Below, piece by piece: positions 18,219-27,514 of a stretch of DNA of 64,000 nt. Origin of the DNA: Buttiauxella agrestis ATCC 33320 (GTDB taxonomy: Bacteria; Pseudomonadota; Gammaproteobacteria; Enterobacterales; Enterobacteriaceae). The notes under the pieces are model-generated. The model was given only the letters and a program-made list of their open reading frames with translations, did not search any database and was not told where the DNA came from. The translations under genes and the position numbers were made by a program. The DNA lies in the NCBI GenBank assembly GCA_024169445.1, contig JALKFA010000001.1:124001-188000 (forward strand). The letters are read 5' to 3'. Each line of letters starts with the position of its first letter. The stretch's first letter is position 1.

Positions 18219-19562
18219 ATGAAGAAGTTTTTTGTTTTTATCCTGGGTTGTTTATCTGTACATTCTGTTAATGCAGAAAGCTTACCGAATACCGTCAAGC
18301 AAGCGTTATCCACTCATCCAGAAGTGAACGCTTCGGTAAATAGCCGCTATTCGGCGGAACAAGATTTACGTGCGGCACGCGGCGGTTATCTCCCTTCTTT
18401 AAATTTAAATGCCGAAGCGGGTCAAAAGAACCTCGATGACGCGACGACACGTGCCGGTGGTGATAATAACGGGATGAATCTTTCCCCGAATGATGCCACC
18501 GTCAGTCTTGACCAGAATGTCTTCGACGGCTTTGCCACCACCAGTGAAGTGGGCCGCCAGAAAGCCACCGTTGATTCGCGCGCCTTTAGCGTGATGAATA
18601 TTAGCGAAACCACGGCATTAGAAGTGGTTCAGGCTTATCTCGATGTGTTGCAACGCGAAGAATATGTTCATTTGGCGCAAGACGATTTAGCCAACCATGA
18701 ACGTATCTACGACCAGATTCGTTTGCGCACCGATCAAGGCGTGGGGCGTTCTGGCGACTTAATGCAGGCAGAAGCTCGTCTGGCACAGGCTCAAAACAAT
18801 TTACTGACTGAGCAGACCAACCTTGAAGATGCCAAAACATCGTTTACCAGCGTGACTGGCAGAGAGCCAGAAAACCTGAGCTTGCCTGAGAATATTGCGG
18901 CTGAGCTGCCGAAATCCCTGAAGGACGCTAAACAGGTGATGGAAGCCAACAACCCGCTGTTGAAATCGGCTAACGCCGATATTGAAGCCGCCCATCAGCA
19001 ATATGAAGCTTCAAAATCAACGTTTTATCCGCGTGTTGATGTTTCCCTTGCCCATAGCGTGAGTAACGATACCGATACCACGCGTGCCCATGCCGAAGAG
19101 TGGCAAGCGATGGTGAAACTGCATTACAACTTGTACCAGGGCGGTAGCGATAAAGCCACGATGGATTCCCGAGCTTATTTGCAAAAACAAGCACAGGACG
19201 TGAGAAATAACACGCTGCGCCAAATGAATCAGGAAATTGGCCTGGCATGGACGGCATTAAAAAATGCCCGCGACCAATTACCGGCAGCGGCAGAATATGC
19301 CGACCGCAGTGTAAAGGTGCGTACCGCTTATCAGGATCAATTCAGCCTCGGCGAACGAACACTGCTGGATTTATTAGACAGTGAAAACGAAGTGTTCTCA
19401 TCTAAACGCCGCCTGGTTGAATTACGTTATCTGGAAATATCGTCCGGCTACCGAATTTCCGCGCGCATGGGTGAATTATTAAAAGACCTGAAAGTTAGCC
19501 CAACGCCAGCAGCTCAGCCAATTGATTCGGCGAGTAATAATACGTTGCCAGAACTTAATTAA
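18219..19562 (+). CDS. lapE: TolC-like outer-membrane factor of the adhesin type I secretion system
   Basis: A 447-residue outer-membrane channel subunit. ATG 18219 (MKKFFVFILGCLSVHSVNA, a clean signal peptide) is preferred over longer in-frame starts that run into the ERIC element; AAGG lies about ten bases upstream. The mature part has the internally repeated coiled-coil pattern of the TolC/AggA family: VVQAYLDVLQREEYVHLAQ and LRTDQGVGRSGDLMQAEARL in the first half, GLAWTALKNARDQL and QFSLGERTLLDLLDSENEVF in the second. In LapA systems this protein is both export duct and the pore that holds the retention module. It is followed by a REP-like cluster, then the ABC transporter and adaptor genes. 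Confidence 0.9.
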   Translation: MKKFFVFILGCLSVHSVNAESLPNTVKQALSTHPEVNASVNSRYSAEQDLRAARGGYLPSLNLNAEAGQKNLDDATTRAGGDNNGMNLSPNDATVSLDQNVFDGFATTSEVGRQKATVDSRAFSVMNISETTALEVVQAYLDVLQREEYVHLAQDDLANHERIYDQIRLRTDQGVGRSGDLMQAEARLAQAQNNLLTEQTNLEDAKTSFTSVTGREPENLSLPENIAAELPKSLKDAKQVMEANNPLLKSANADIEAAHQQYEASKSTFYPRVDVSLAHSVSNDTDTTRAHAEEWQAMVKLHYNLYQGGSDKATMDSRAYLQKQAQDVRNNTLRQMNQEIGLAWTALKNARDQLPAAAEYADRSVKVRTAYQDQFSLGERTLLDLLDSENEVFSSKRRLVELRYLEISSGYRISARMGELLKDLKVSPTPAAQPIDSASNNTLPELN

Positions 19563-19576
19563 TTTCGCGTTCAATG

Positions 19577-19750
19577 GTGGATGACGCTGCGCTTATCCAC
19601 CCTACAAAGGCAATTTCGCCGTATTTGTAGGTCGGATAAGCGCAGCGTCATCCGCCCGACAAAAATGTTTCACGTAGGTCGGATAAGCGCAGCGTCATCC
19701 ACCCGACAAAAATGTTTCACGTAGGTCGGATAAGCGCAGCGTCATCCGAC
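19577..19750. repeat. REP-like palindrome cluster between lapE and lapB
   Basis: One inverted copy (19577-19606) and three direct copies with GGTCGG starts at 19630, 19677 and 19723 (spacing 47 and 46). The core is the one tandemly repeated at 1436-1760, but the linkers differ. Such intercistronic palindromes usually stabilise upstream mRNA or bind gyrase, which would separate lapE from lapBC levels. Confidence 0.85.
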
Positions 19751-19784
19751 AAAAATTATTTCGTTCATCCGACAAAACTCATCA

Positions 19785-21977
19785 ATGAATTTACAAGTTG
19801 AACCCATGAATACAATGACAGAGGCTCCTCCACTGGAGGAGTCGCATTATCATGATCCGCGCAGCCGCCATGACGATCCCCTACTCGATTGCCTGCTGGT
19901 GCTTTGCACTTTGCATGGTAAATCGGCAAGCCGTTCAACTTTAAGCAGTGGCTTGCCGCTGGAGAACGACCGCCTGACGCTGACCATTTTGCCGCGTGCT
20001 GCGGCACGTGCCGGGTTAAAAGCGCGCATCATTAAACGCGCGCTTAATAAAATCCCGGCCATGTCGCTACCGGCGATTCTGATGCTGCGCGAGGGTGGAG
20101 CTGCGGTATTGCTCGGCTGGAACGCCGACGGTTCCGCGCGTGTGATGCCAAGCGAAAGCGAAGGTGGTGAAATTCGCGTTGATGCGTCAATCCTTGAAGA
20201 AAGCTACACCGGACAGGTGATTTTTGCCCATCCGCGCCATGAGTTTGATTTGCAGTCTGAATCCTTCTTGCCGCGCACCAAATCCTGGTTCAAAGATACG
20301 CTGATGCTATCGCGTTATCTGTATATGGATGCGGTGCTCGCCAGTTTGCTGATCAACCTGATCGCGTTGGGCACGCCGCTGTTCACCATGAACGTGTATG
20401 ACCGCGTGGTGCCGAACCATGCCACGGTGACGTTATGGGTGTTGGCAGTCGGCATTTGCCTGGCGTTCGTGTTTGATTTGATCTTAAAAATGCTGCGCGG
20501 TATTTGTCTCGATATTGCCGGGAAAAAGAGTGACCTGATTATCTCTGCCACGCTTTTTGAGCGCATTACCGGCATGGAGATGAAAGCCCGCCCGGCGCGA
20601 GTCGGCAGCTTTGCACAGAATATTCATGAATTTCAGTCGCTGCGCGATTTCCTCTCTTCGCTGACGCTGACCACGCTTATCGACTTGCCGTTTACGCTGG
20701 TGCTGTTGCTGGTGATCGCGATTATCGGCGGCTCGCTGGCGTGGATCCCGCTGCTCACCTTCCCTATCGCGCTGCTGATCAGTTGGGCGTTGCAGAAACC
20801 GGTGAATGCCGCCGTTGCCAAAACCATGAGCCTGGCCAGCGAACGCCAGGCATTGCTGATTGAAACGCTCAGCGGCCTTGATGCGATTAAAGTGAACAAC
20901 GCCCAGAGCGAGCGCCAGTACCAGTGGGAACAGACGCTTGGCAGCTTAAGCCGCCTGGAATTGCGCGTCAAAACGCTGTCGAGTTTTGCCAGTAACCTGA
21001 CCGGTTGGTTCCAGCAAATGTCCGGCGTGCTGATGATTATTGTTGGCGTGTATATGATTATTGGCGGCAAGTTGAGTATGGGTGGCCTGATTGCCTGCTA
21101 CATGCTGAATGGCCGCGCGCTGATGCCAATGGGGCAACTCACCGGTTTAATTGCCCGTTATCAGCAGGCGCGACTGACCATCAACAGCACAGAAAAAATG
21201 ATGTCGATGCCGCAAGAACGCCGCGAGCATGAGCATCCGCTGAAACGCGAAAACTTCCGTGGCAGCATTGAGTTTAAAGACGTCGATTTCAGTTATCCCG
21301 AGCAGAAAAACCCGTCGCTGCACAAGATAAACCTGACCATTCAACCGGGCGAACGCGTCGGTATTATTGGCCGTAGCGGTTCCGGCAAAAGCTCCATCAG
21401 CAAGCTCATCATCAACCTTTACCAGCCTTCCAGCGGCAATATTTTGATTGATGATGTCGACGCCCGCCAGCTGGACGTTAACGACCTGCGCCATAGCATT
21501 GGCTACGTTCCTCAAGATATTCAGCTATTTAATGGCACGCTGCGCGATAACCTGGTCACTGGTGCGCGTTATGTCGATGATGAAACTATGCTGCGCGCCG
21601 CTGAGATTGCGGGCGTGAGCGAGTTCGCACGCATTCACCCTGATGGCTACAACCTGCAAGTGGGTGAACGCGGGATGCAGTTATCCGGCGGGCAACGCCA
21701 GGCGGTGGCGCTGGCACGAGCATTGTTACTCGAGCCGCCAGTTTTGTTGCTCGATGAGCCGACCAGTTCAATGGACAACACCAGTGAAGACAAGATTAAA
21801 CAGGCGCTGGTGCCGTTTGTTGCCGATAAAACCTTGTTACTGGTGACTCACCGGGCGTCGATGCTGACGCTGGTTGATCGCCTGATAATTGTAGATAAAG
21901 GACGCATTATTGCCGATGGCCCGAAAGCCATTGTGATGGATGCGCTGAAGAAGGGGCAAATCAATGCGTCTCGCTGA
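19785..21977 (+). CDS. lapB: Type I secretion ABC transporter (LapB-like)
   Basis: Up to 730 residues. An N-terminal C39-like domain (about 30-165) begins DDPLLDCLLVLCTLHGKS but lacks the catalytic His region, as expected for adhesin and RTX exporters that do not cut their cargo. A six-helix membrane domain follows (about 185-460), then the ATPase domain (about 490-730) with Walker A GRSGSGKSS, signature LSGGQRQ, Walker B LLLDEPT and the switch His in VTHRAS. The protein energises export of the giant adhesin across the inner membrane. No good ribosome site precedes ATG 19785; ATGs at 19806 and 19815 are equally possible starts. The end overlaps the adaptor gene by 14 bp. Confidence 0.93.
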   Translation: MNLQVEPMNTMTEAPPLEESHYHDPRSRHDDPLLDCLLVLCTLHGKSASRSTLSSGLPLENDRLTLTILPRAAARAGLKARIIKRALNKIPAMSLPAILMLREGGAAVLLGWNADGSARVMPSESEGGEIRVDASILEESYTGQVIFAHPRHEFDLQSESFLPRTKSWFKDTLMLSRYLYMDAVLASLLINLIALGTPLFTMNVYDRVVPNHATVTLWVLAVGICLAFVFDLILKMLRGICLDIAGKKSDLIISATLFERITGMEMKARPARVGSFAQNIHEFQSLRDFLSSLTLTTLIDLPFTLVLLLVIAIIGGSLAWIPLLTFPIALLISWALQKPVNAAVAKTMSLASERQALLIETLSGLDAIKVNNAQSERQYQWEQTLGSLSRLELRVKTLSSFASNLTGWFQQMSGVLMIIVGVYMIIGGKLSMGGLIACYMLNGRALMPMGQLTGLIARYQQARLTINSTEKMMSMPQERREHEHPLKRENFRGSIEFKDVDFSYPEQKNPSLHKINLTIQPGERVGIIGRSGSGKSSISKLIINLYQPSSGNILIDDVDARQLDVNDLRHSIGYVPQDIQLFNGTLRDNLVTGARYVDDETMLRAAEIAGVSEFARIHPDGYNLQVGERGMQLSGGQRQAVALARALLLEPPVLLLDEPTSSMDNTSEDKIKQALVPFVADKTLLLVTHRASMLTLVDRLIIVDKGRIIADGPKAIVMDALKKGQINASR

Positions 21978-23337
21978 GTTAATTTCCCGTTATCGTGAGC
22001 CGCTGCGCCGCTATTTTCAGGGGCGCGATGAAAATCAGGCTGATAACATTAATGAGGTAAGTCATGCACTTATTGATGATTCCCCGCGTGTTATCCGCTT
22101 GACGCTATGGACGATTCTGGCATTAGTGGTGCTGGCATTCATTTGGGCGGGTTTCGCCAGGCTGGACGAAGTGACGCGTGGCGAAGGCAAGGCCATCCCT
22201 TCTTCTCGTCTGCAAAAAATCCAAAACTTAGAAGGCGGTATTGTTACGGAACTGTTTGTTCATGAAGGGCAAATCGTTGAAGCCGGAACACCGCTGCTGC
22301 ACCTGGATGATACGCGATTTGCGTCAAACGTCGGCGAAACCGAAGCGGACAAGCTCGGCTTACAGGCGAAGATTGACCGTCTGACCGCAGAAGCGGAGGA
22401 CAAAGACTTTGTGATTTCAGATGACATCGTCAAGCTCGCCCCGCAAGTGGCGCGTGGCGAAGTTGATTTGTTTAACAGCCGTCACCGTCAGTTCCAGAAT
22501 GAGATTGAAGGTCTGCAAGAGCAACTAGTGCAGAAACAACAGGAACTGCGCGACCTCAAGTCGAAACAGGATCAGTACAAACACAGTCTCGGTTTGCTGC
22601 AACAAGAGATCAAAATGTCTGAGCCGTTGCTGGCGTCTGGCGCGATTTCTAAAGTCGAGATCCTGCGTTTACGCCGCACCGAAGTAGAAACTAAAGGGAT
22701 GCTGGACTCTATTACGCTTTCCCTGCCGAAGTCTGCGTCGGAAGCGAAAGAGATTGAGAACAAGATTGGTGAAAGCCGTAACCGCTTCCAGAGCGATGCG
22801 TTATCGCAACTCAATGAAGCGCGCACCAACCTGAGTAAAGCCGAAGCAACGGGCAAAGCACTGGAAGACCGGGTGAACCGCACCATGGTGGTTTCACCGG
22901 TGCGCGGTATTGTGCAGCAGGTGATGGTGAATACCATTGGCGGGGTTATCCAGCCAGGCAGTGATTTGGTTGAGATTGTTCCGCTTGATGACAAGTTGCT
23001 GATTGAAGTGAAAATTCAGCCGCGCGATATCGCGTTCCTGCACCCAGGACAGCATGCGGTGGTGAAATTCACCGCTTACGATTACACCACGTATGGCGGC
23101 CTGAACGGTGAGCTGGTGCAAATTAGCCCGGATACCGTCACTGATAAGCAAGGCCACAGTTACTACGTTGCGCGCCTGCGAACCGATAAGAATTACCTTG
23201 GGAGCAAAGAGCACCCGATGTTGATTATTCCGGGGATGGTGGCGACGGTTGATATTCTGACGGGTAAGAAGTCGATTCTGAGTTATCTGCTGAAGCCGAT
23301 TATTCGGGCAAAGGCTGAGGCATTACGGGAAAGATAA
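21964..23337 (+). CDS. lapC: Type I secretion membrane-fusion protein (HlyD/LapC family)
   Basis: A 457-residue inner-membrane adaptor. A short cytoplasmic N-terminus, one membrane segment (about 42-62, LTLWTILALVVLAFIWAGF), a biotinyl-lipoyl-like half (LEGGIVTELFVHEGQIVEAG), a long coiled coil (about 150-300) and the C-terminal beta-barrel with PVRGIVQQVMVNTIGGVI and the HlyD signature near KFTAYDYTTYGGLNG. It bridges the ABC transporter and the TolC-like channel. ATG has AAGGGGC upstream and overlaps lapB, so the pair is translationally coupled. A strong terminator follows directly. Confidence 0.93.
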   Translation: MRLAELISRYREPLRRYFQGRDENQADNINEVSHALIDDSPRVIRLTLWTILALVVLAFIWAGFARLDEVTRGEGKAIPSSRLQKIQNLEGGIVTELFVHEGQIVEAGTPLLHLDDTRFASNVGETEADKLGLQAKIDRLTAEAEDKDFVISDDIVKLAPQVARGEVDLFNSRHRQFQNEIEGLQEQLVQKQQELRDLKSKQDQYKHSLGLLQQEIKMSEPLLASGAISKVEILRLRRTEVETKGMLDSITLSLPKSASEAKEIENKIGESRNRFQSDALSQLNEARTNLSKAEATGKALEDRVNRTMVVSPVRGIVQQVMVNTIGGVIQPGSDLVEIVPLDDKLLIEVKIQPRDIAFLHPGQHAVVKFTAYDYTTYGGLNGELVQISPDTVTDKQGHSYYVARLRTDKNYLGSKEHPMLIIPGMVATVDILTGKKSILSYLLKPIIRAKAEALRER

Positions 23338-23340
23338 TAA

Positions 23341-23373
23341 AAAAACCGCAACGGGTAACGTTGCGGTTTTTTA
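23341..23373 (+). terminator. Rho-independent terminator after lapC
   Basis: AACCGCAACG and CGTTGCGGTT form a 10-bp stem with a short loop, followed by TTTTTT. It lies three bases beyond the lapC stop and closes the secretion operon. The preceding A run would also allow termination in the opposite direction. Confidence 0.92.
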
Positions 23374-23381
23374 CCAGAATC

Positions 23382-23410
23382 GTAGGTCGGGAAGGTGTTG
23401 CGCCCCCGAC
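23382..23410. repeat. Diverged single REP-like palindrome
   Basis: GTAGGTCGGGAAGGTGTTGC followed by GCCCCCGAC keeps the outer arms of the 1436-1760 family, but the loop is changed. It sits between the lapC terminator and the convergent regulator gene. Confidence 0.5.
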
Positions 23411-23411
23411 A

Positions 23412-24020
23412 TTACGAATTAAAATTACAAGACGCCAACTTCCCACGATTCAAAGACAATTTCTCCTCGTTCACTAACTCCTGCAAAACCTTATGAATCG
23501 CGCTGCGCGAGATATGGTTGCGGCTCAGGATAAAGGTATATACCGAGGTTTTTTCGCGGATCTCAGGTTCAAGAGACCAAATATGCTTCACATGTTCCGT
23601 CACAATTTCGCGGATAGTTTTATGAGAACGCATATTTTCACGCTGGAAGTAGCGCTGAAGATGGCTGGTTAAAATATCAAACGCGTGAATCCATAAGCTC
23701 TTTTTCGTCAGCAGCTCATTGGCATTCGCGGTGCTCATGACCCACATTTCACAGTCAGAATCACATCGTAAATAATGCGACGCCACTTCACTACGCATCT
23801 GCGCCAGACCAAGTATTGCTGGAGCTGCGAGGCTTATCGTGACGAGATCATTTTCGACTCGGTATACGGAGACTGTTCCTTTCTCCAGGAAAAATAAATT
23901 GCCGTCCTTTCTTAGCTCAATGCGCTGACGTTTTTTTCGCAACGAAAAATACGCATTTTCCGATCTTTTTAATTCATCGCCAATGAGCATGACCGATTCA
24001 TCTACGTTAAGGCTGGACAT
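23412..24020 (-). CDS. IprA/YaiV-like transcriptional regulator (cNMP-binding-like fold plus winged helix)
   Basis: A 202-residue cytoplasmic protein. The N-terminal half resembles a degenerate cyclic-nucleotide-binding beta-roll (RKDGNLFFLEKGTVSVYRVE). The C-terminal part (about 140-200) is a winged helix with FILSRNHISRSAIHKVLQEL as the likely recognition region, as in the enterobacterial IprA/YaiV group. The phosphate-binding cassette of true Crp proteins is not evident, so cAMP binding is doubtful. ATG 24020 with AAGAGAA upstream is preferred to the adjacent TTG. It lies convergent to the adhesin secretion genes, and a role in regulating the neighbouring adhesion or c-di-GMP genes is plausible but unproven. 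Confidence 0.78.
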   Translation of the reverse strand: MSSLNVDESVMLIGDELKRSENAYFSLRKKRQRIELRKDGNLFFLEKGTVSVYRVENDLVTISLAAPAILGLAQMRSEVASHYLRCDSDCEMWVMSTANANELLTKKSLWIHAFDILTSHLQRYFQRENMRSHKTIREIVTEHVKHIWSLEPEIREKTSVYTFILSRNHISRSAIHKVLQELVNEEKLSLNRGKLASCNFNS

Positions 24021-24647
24021 CAATTTCTCTTACTTAGATTGTGGATATAGATTATCTCCATTCACTGAGTGAAGGAGACTGCCCTTAAGCAATTTGATAA
24101 CTCATTACTCTTCACTTATATCAATATAGGATATAAGGGCAAACCTGCACTTAATAAGCCAACGTTTTTAAGGTCGCTGCCAGGCGACTTTAAATGATCA
24201 AACTTATAGTTTACCTGGTAAAATAATACGCAATAACTCACCCATTGTTATAAACAGAGGTATTTAGCGGTGAGTAAAGGCGAGTAAAACACTCAGGTAT
24301 TATATTCTAGCGGCACAATCGAGTGCATTGACCGTGAAGAACATCTTCCAGGTGTCAACTTTTATGCCGTTATGTGTCTGAGTATATTTATCTGCGGGTT
24401 TAACGTAATGTTTTTCATCTTTGCGGCGGGATCTTTCTCTTTGCAATTAAAAAAGAAAACCTAAAAATATGTAACATATTGATTTAAAGCTAGTTTTAAT
24501 GTTCGTTATGTGTGTGTTATTTGTTAGTAGTATTGTGAATAGCTGAAATAAAGCGCAACACGGTGCAGGTCAGATGAAACATAAGGTTATTCCCTGCACC
24601 AATATGCTTATAATGACACGTGTAAATACCAGCCAGAGTTAACGAGC
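24021..24647. promoter_or_regulatory. Long AT-rich divergent regulatory region with an operator-like palindrome
   Basis: About 630 bases without a gene, between two divergent regulators. A perfect inverted repeat, CTTATATC-N7-GATATAAG, lies at 24115-24137, about 95 bp upstream of the IprA-like start. A TATAAT hexamer at 24609-24614 is a possible -10 for the ToxR-like gene, but its -35 is weak. The length suggests complex regulation. Confidence 0.5.
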
Positions 24648-25433
24648 ATGCCCGAAGCAGATAATCTGTTTTATCTCATTGAAAATAAAATACTATTCAT
24701 CCCTGCAAAGCAGTCTCTGGTGCATATGGATAGCCACGAACAGATAAAACTCAAGCCAACTGCTGCGTTATGCCTTTTGTTGCTGCTCAGAAACCATGGT
24801 GCCATTGTCACGCAGAATGAGTTGCTCGCGTTCGCATGGGGAGAAAGCCACAGGCAGGTGAGTTTTAACGCGTTTTATCAAAGCATTCTTTCTTTGCGAA
24901 AAACTTTTGCGCAAATGAATGTTGAGAAACAAATAATCACCACGGTTCCACGTAAGGGTCTTATCATCCAGCGAGAAATAAGCGTGGAAGAACAGCAGGA
25001 CCCAGTGCCAGAAGCACAACCGGAACCATCACCCTCAGAAACCATTACTGAATCGCTACCTTATAAAGCGACAAATGATAAGCGTTCTATTTTAAATCTG
25101 ACGGAATGGTGGATGATTATCGCCACCGTGATAATCATCGGCATCATTATCTATCCCCGCGTATTCAACGAACAATATTTTTCCGGCTATGTTTCGCCAA
25201 TGAAATATGATGGACAATGCCATTACTTTTTCAATGGAGATTCCAGTAATCATCTCCGCCATAAGGAATTCATCCAGGAACATCCTGATATGTGCCAGGA
25301 CGATAACTACCTCTATATCACTGCGTATCCAGAAACAAAAAATATTTCAGTCATTCTATGCACCACCAGTATGGAGTTATCACGCGGTAATTCCTGCCAA
25401 TCCGTCTATTATCCTCGGTACGATAGTCAATGA
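24648..25433 (+). CDS. ToxR/CadC-like membrane-bound winged-helix regulator
   Basis: A 261-residue one-component regulator. Residues 1-110 form an OmpR-type winged helix (LKPTAALCLLLLLRNHGAIV, then NELLAFAWGE and FNAFYQSILSLRKTF, ending in TVPRKGLII). A Pro/Glu-rich linker follows, then a single membrane helix (about 152-170, WWMIIATVIIIGIIIYP) and a periplasmic domain of about 90 residues with four cysteines (MKYDGQCHYF, PDMCQD, VILCTT, GNSCQS) that could form disulfides. It is similar in layout to ToxR, CadC and E. coli YqeI. The next gene overlaps by ATGA and encodes a small membrane protein, like ToxR-ToxS or YqeI-YqeJ pairs. The target genes are unknown; nearby c-di-GMP genes are candidates. 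Confidence 0.8.
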   Translation: MPEADNLFYLIENKILFIPAKQSLVHMDSHEQIKLKPTAALCLLLLLRNHGAIVTQNELLAFAWGESHRQVSFNAFYQSILSLRKTFAQMNVEKQIITTVPRKGLIIQREISVEEQQDPVPEAQPEPSPSETITESLPYKATNDKRSILNLTEWWMIIATVIIIGIIIYPRVFNEQYFSGYVSPMKYDGQCHYFFNGDSSNHLRHKEFIQEHPDMCQDDNYLYITAYPETKNISVILCTTSMELSRGNSCQSVYYPRYDSQ

Positions 25434-25948
25434 AGATATTCACCGCGATCTCCTCACTCCGAACCCAGACGCGCGTCATTTTTTTAGTCTGCGTCACGAT
25501 TGTAACCGGCCTGGCGGTGTATCTTTATCAACCGCCCAATGACGCACGACACAATCTCGTCTGCCGTGCGACGTTACAGATAAACAGAGATAAGGCTTCT
25601 TTCCGTGGGATTATCGATTTTAAATCCGGCGACGGCAAAGGCATTGCCCACATTAACGGCATCATTAATGTAAGTGCCCAGGAGGAGTATACCGTCCAGC
25701 GAACCATCCTCTTTACCCATGCGGATTATGGGCTCAGCCCTGTCTGGGTATCTCGCCAGATAATCGTATCAAACCGCGAAACCGCGCCTTCAGGGGTACT
25801 CCAGCAATTCCTCCCTGACTTTTATCTCAAAAGTGCTGGCGTGACAGATATCGATATCTTTACCCTGAACAAAGATGCCGATCTCATCACCCGCGAAGGT
25901 ATTCCCTATTTATACTGCCAGAAGTACATGTTGCCTGAGGACGAGTAA
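25430..25948 (+). CDS. Small membrane-anchored periplasmic partner of the ToxR-like regulator
   Basis: A 172-residue protein with one N-terminal membrane segment (about 15-33, VIFLVCVTIVTGLAVYLY) and a periplasmic domain mostly of beta character, containing two cysteines (LVCRATL and YLYCQKY). The start overlaps the upstream stop (ATGA), so the two are co-translated. By position and size it resembles E. coli YqeJ and the ToxS-type effectors that stabilise or tune a membrane regulator through its periplasmic domain. No catalytic motif is visible. Confidence 0.72.
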   Translation: MKIFTAISSLRTQTRVIFLVCVTIVTGLAVYLYQPPNDARHNLVCRATLQINRDKASFRGIIDFKSGDGKGIAHINGIINVSAQEEYTVQRTILFTHADYGLSPVWVSRQIIVSNRETAPSGVLQQFLPDFYLKSAGVTDIDIFTLNKDADLITREGIPYLYCQKYMLPEDE

Positions 25949-26096
25949 GATTTGCCCAGGATAATATTGCCCCCTGGTGCCAAGGTGATATTTATCCTAC
26001 CTAAGTACAAAGCTATTACATAACGCTATTACGCTGCGGGATAATTCAGTTTATAATAAATAAGCATGCCTCCTGAGAGTAAATTTTAAGTTAAAT

Positions 26097-27389
26097 ATGT
26101 TATTTAATTATGATATTTCATTAGTTTTACTCGCTATAATTATTTCGGGCATAGCTTTTTATGTCTCTTTTTGGCTATGTAAAGCAGGCGCGCGTAAAAA
26201 ACATTATTGCTGGCCTTTATTTAGTGGCCCAACAATGGGCTGCGGGATATGGGTTTTGCACTATATGGTGATACAGGCACATCATCATAGCCATGTTATT
26301 AATTATAATATTCAAAAAACACTGGCCTCATTGCTGATCGCTATAGTCGGTTGCTCGCTGGGGTTTGTGTGTTTTTTATTCAAAAGACTGCGTGGGCAAC
26401 ACTATCTTCTGCCTGCTTTAATCTTTTCTGCGACAGCCGCTTCTATGCACTATTTGGGGATGGCCGCTATCATCAATGCAGGCGATTGGTACGTCAGCAA
26501 TACTAAAATCATCCTGTCGTTGATTGCGATTTTTATCACATCGTTAGTCATGTTGCGCCTGACCCATCTCATGTTGGTCATTACCAACAAAAATGATATT
26601 TATGCCAACTTCTATCGACTAAGTGCCACTCTTACGTTGTGTTGTGGTGTCGCCATCATGCACTTTTTAGGGTCATGTGACATCAACATGGGCTCTATTC
26701 CGATGTCATCAATGCCTAAGGATGACTATATCGAAAATACCATCGCCATGACATTGATCGTACTTGTCGCGCTGGTATTTCTGCTGGCAATATTTATTTG
26801 GTTTGTTAATTTTAAAGAACATTTAAGTAATGAACTACTCAAGCGCGAGTTAATTAAAAAGAACTTGCAGCTTAAACAAATGACACAACATGATTCATTA
26901 ACGCAATTGCCCAATCGGCTGTATCTGCAAAAACATCTGAATACCCTTTTCACCAACCAGACAGACCTGTTGTTTATCATGTTTATCGACCTGGATGGGT
27001 TTAAACGCGTCAACGACGTCTGGGGTCATGCGGTGGGGGATGAACTGCTGGTGAAAATTTCACAAACCCTCAAAGAAAATATCAGTCGCGAAGGCTTTGT
27101 CGCCAGAATTGGCGGTGACGAATTTATTGTCGTCGTTTGTCAAAAAGATAAACAAGTGGTTATTCAACTGGCGAAGAAGTTGCTTGCGCGGATTGCTGAT
27201 AACTATGAGCTTTCAGCCACTAGCGTAGATTTTATCTCTGCCAGCATTGGCATCTCCATTTACCCGGAGCATGGTAATGATGTCGCCACTTTGCTTAAAA
27301 AAGCGGATGTCGCGATGTATTACATCAAAAATCGAGGAAAAAATAGCATCACATTTTATGATGAAATAGAGATGACATTGCCGAGTTAA
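26097..27389 (+). CDS. MHYT-GGDEF membrane diguanylate cyclase
   Basis: A 430-residue protein. Residues 1-245 form about seven membrane helices containing the three MHYT-type repeats: VLHYMVIQ, ASMHYLGMAA and AIMHFLGSCDI. The MHYT domain is thought to bind copper and to sense O2, CO or NO. The GGDEF domain (about 260-425) starts HDSLTQLPNRLYLQ and has intact FIDLDGFKRVND and RIGGDEF, so it should make c-di-GMP. No RxxD inhibitory site precedes GGDEF and there is no EAL domain. It stands alone, with short gaps to the ToxR-like pair upstream and the phosphodiesterase downstream. With the latter it gives a gene pair of opposite activities beside the Lap locus. Confidence 0.88.
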   Translation: MLFNYDISLVLLAIIISGIAFYVSFWLCKAGARKKHYCWPLFSGPTMGCGIWVLHYMVIQAHHHSHVINYNIQKTLASLLIAIVGCSLGFVCFLFKRLRGQHYLLPALIFSATAASMHYLGMAAIINAGDWYVSNTKIILSLIAIFITSLVMLRLTHLMLVITNKNDIYANFYRLSATLTLCCGVAIMHFLGSCDINMGSIPMSSMPKDDYIENTIAMTLIVLVALVFLLAIFIWFVNFKEHLSNELLKRELIKKNLQLKQMTQHDSLTQLPNRLYLQKHLNTLFTNQTDLLFIMFIDLDGFKRVNDVWGHAVGDELLVKISQTLKENISREGFVARIGGDEFIVVVCQKDKQVVIQLAKKLLARIADNYELSATSVDFISASIGISIYPEHGNDVATLLKKADVAMYYIKNRGKNSITFYDEIEMTLPS

Positions 27390-27514
27390 TCGGCACTTAA
27401 AAACGAAGAGCAGTAAAGAATTAGCACAACCGAGTAGCAAAATACTCATTCTTAAGCAATGGATGCTTGTGAATCACTCCAAAACCTGGATTTAGTGAAG
27501 AAAAGCTAACATTG

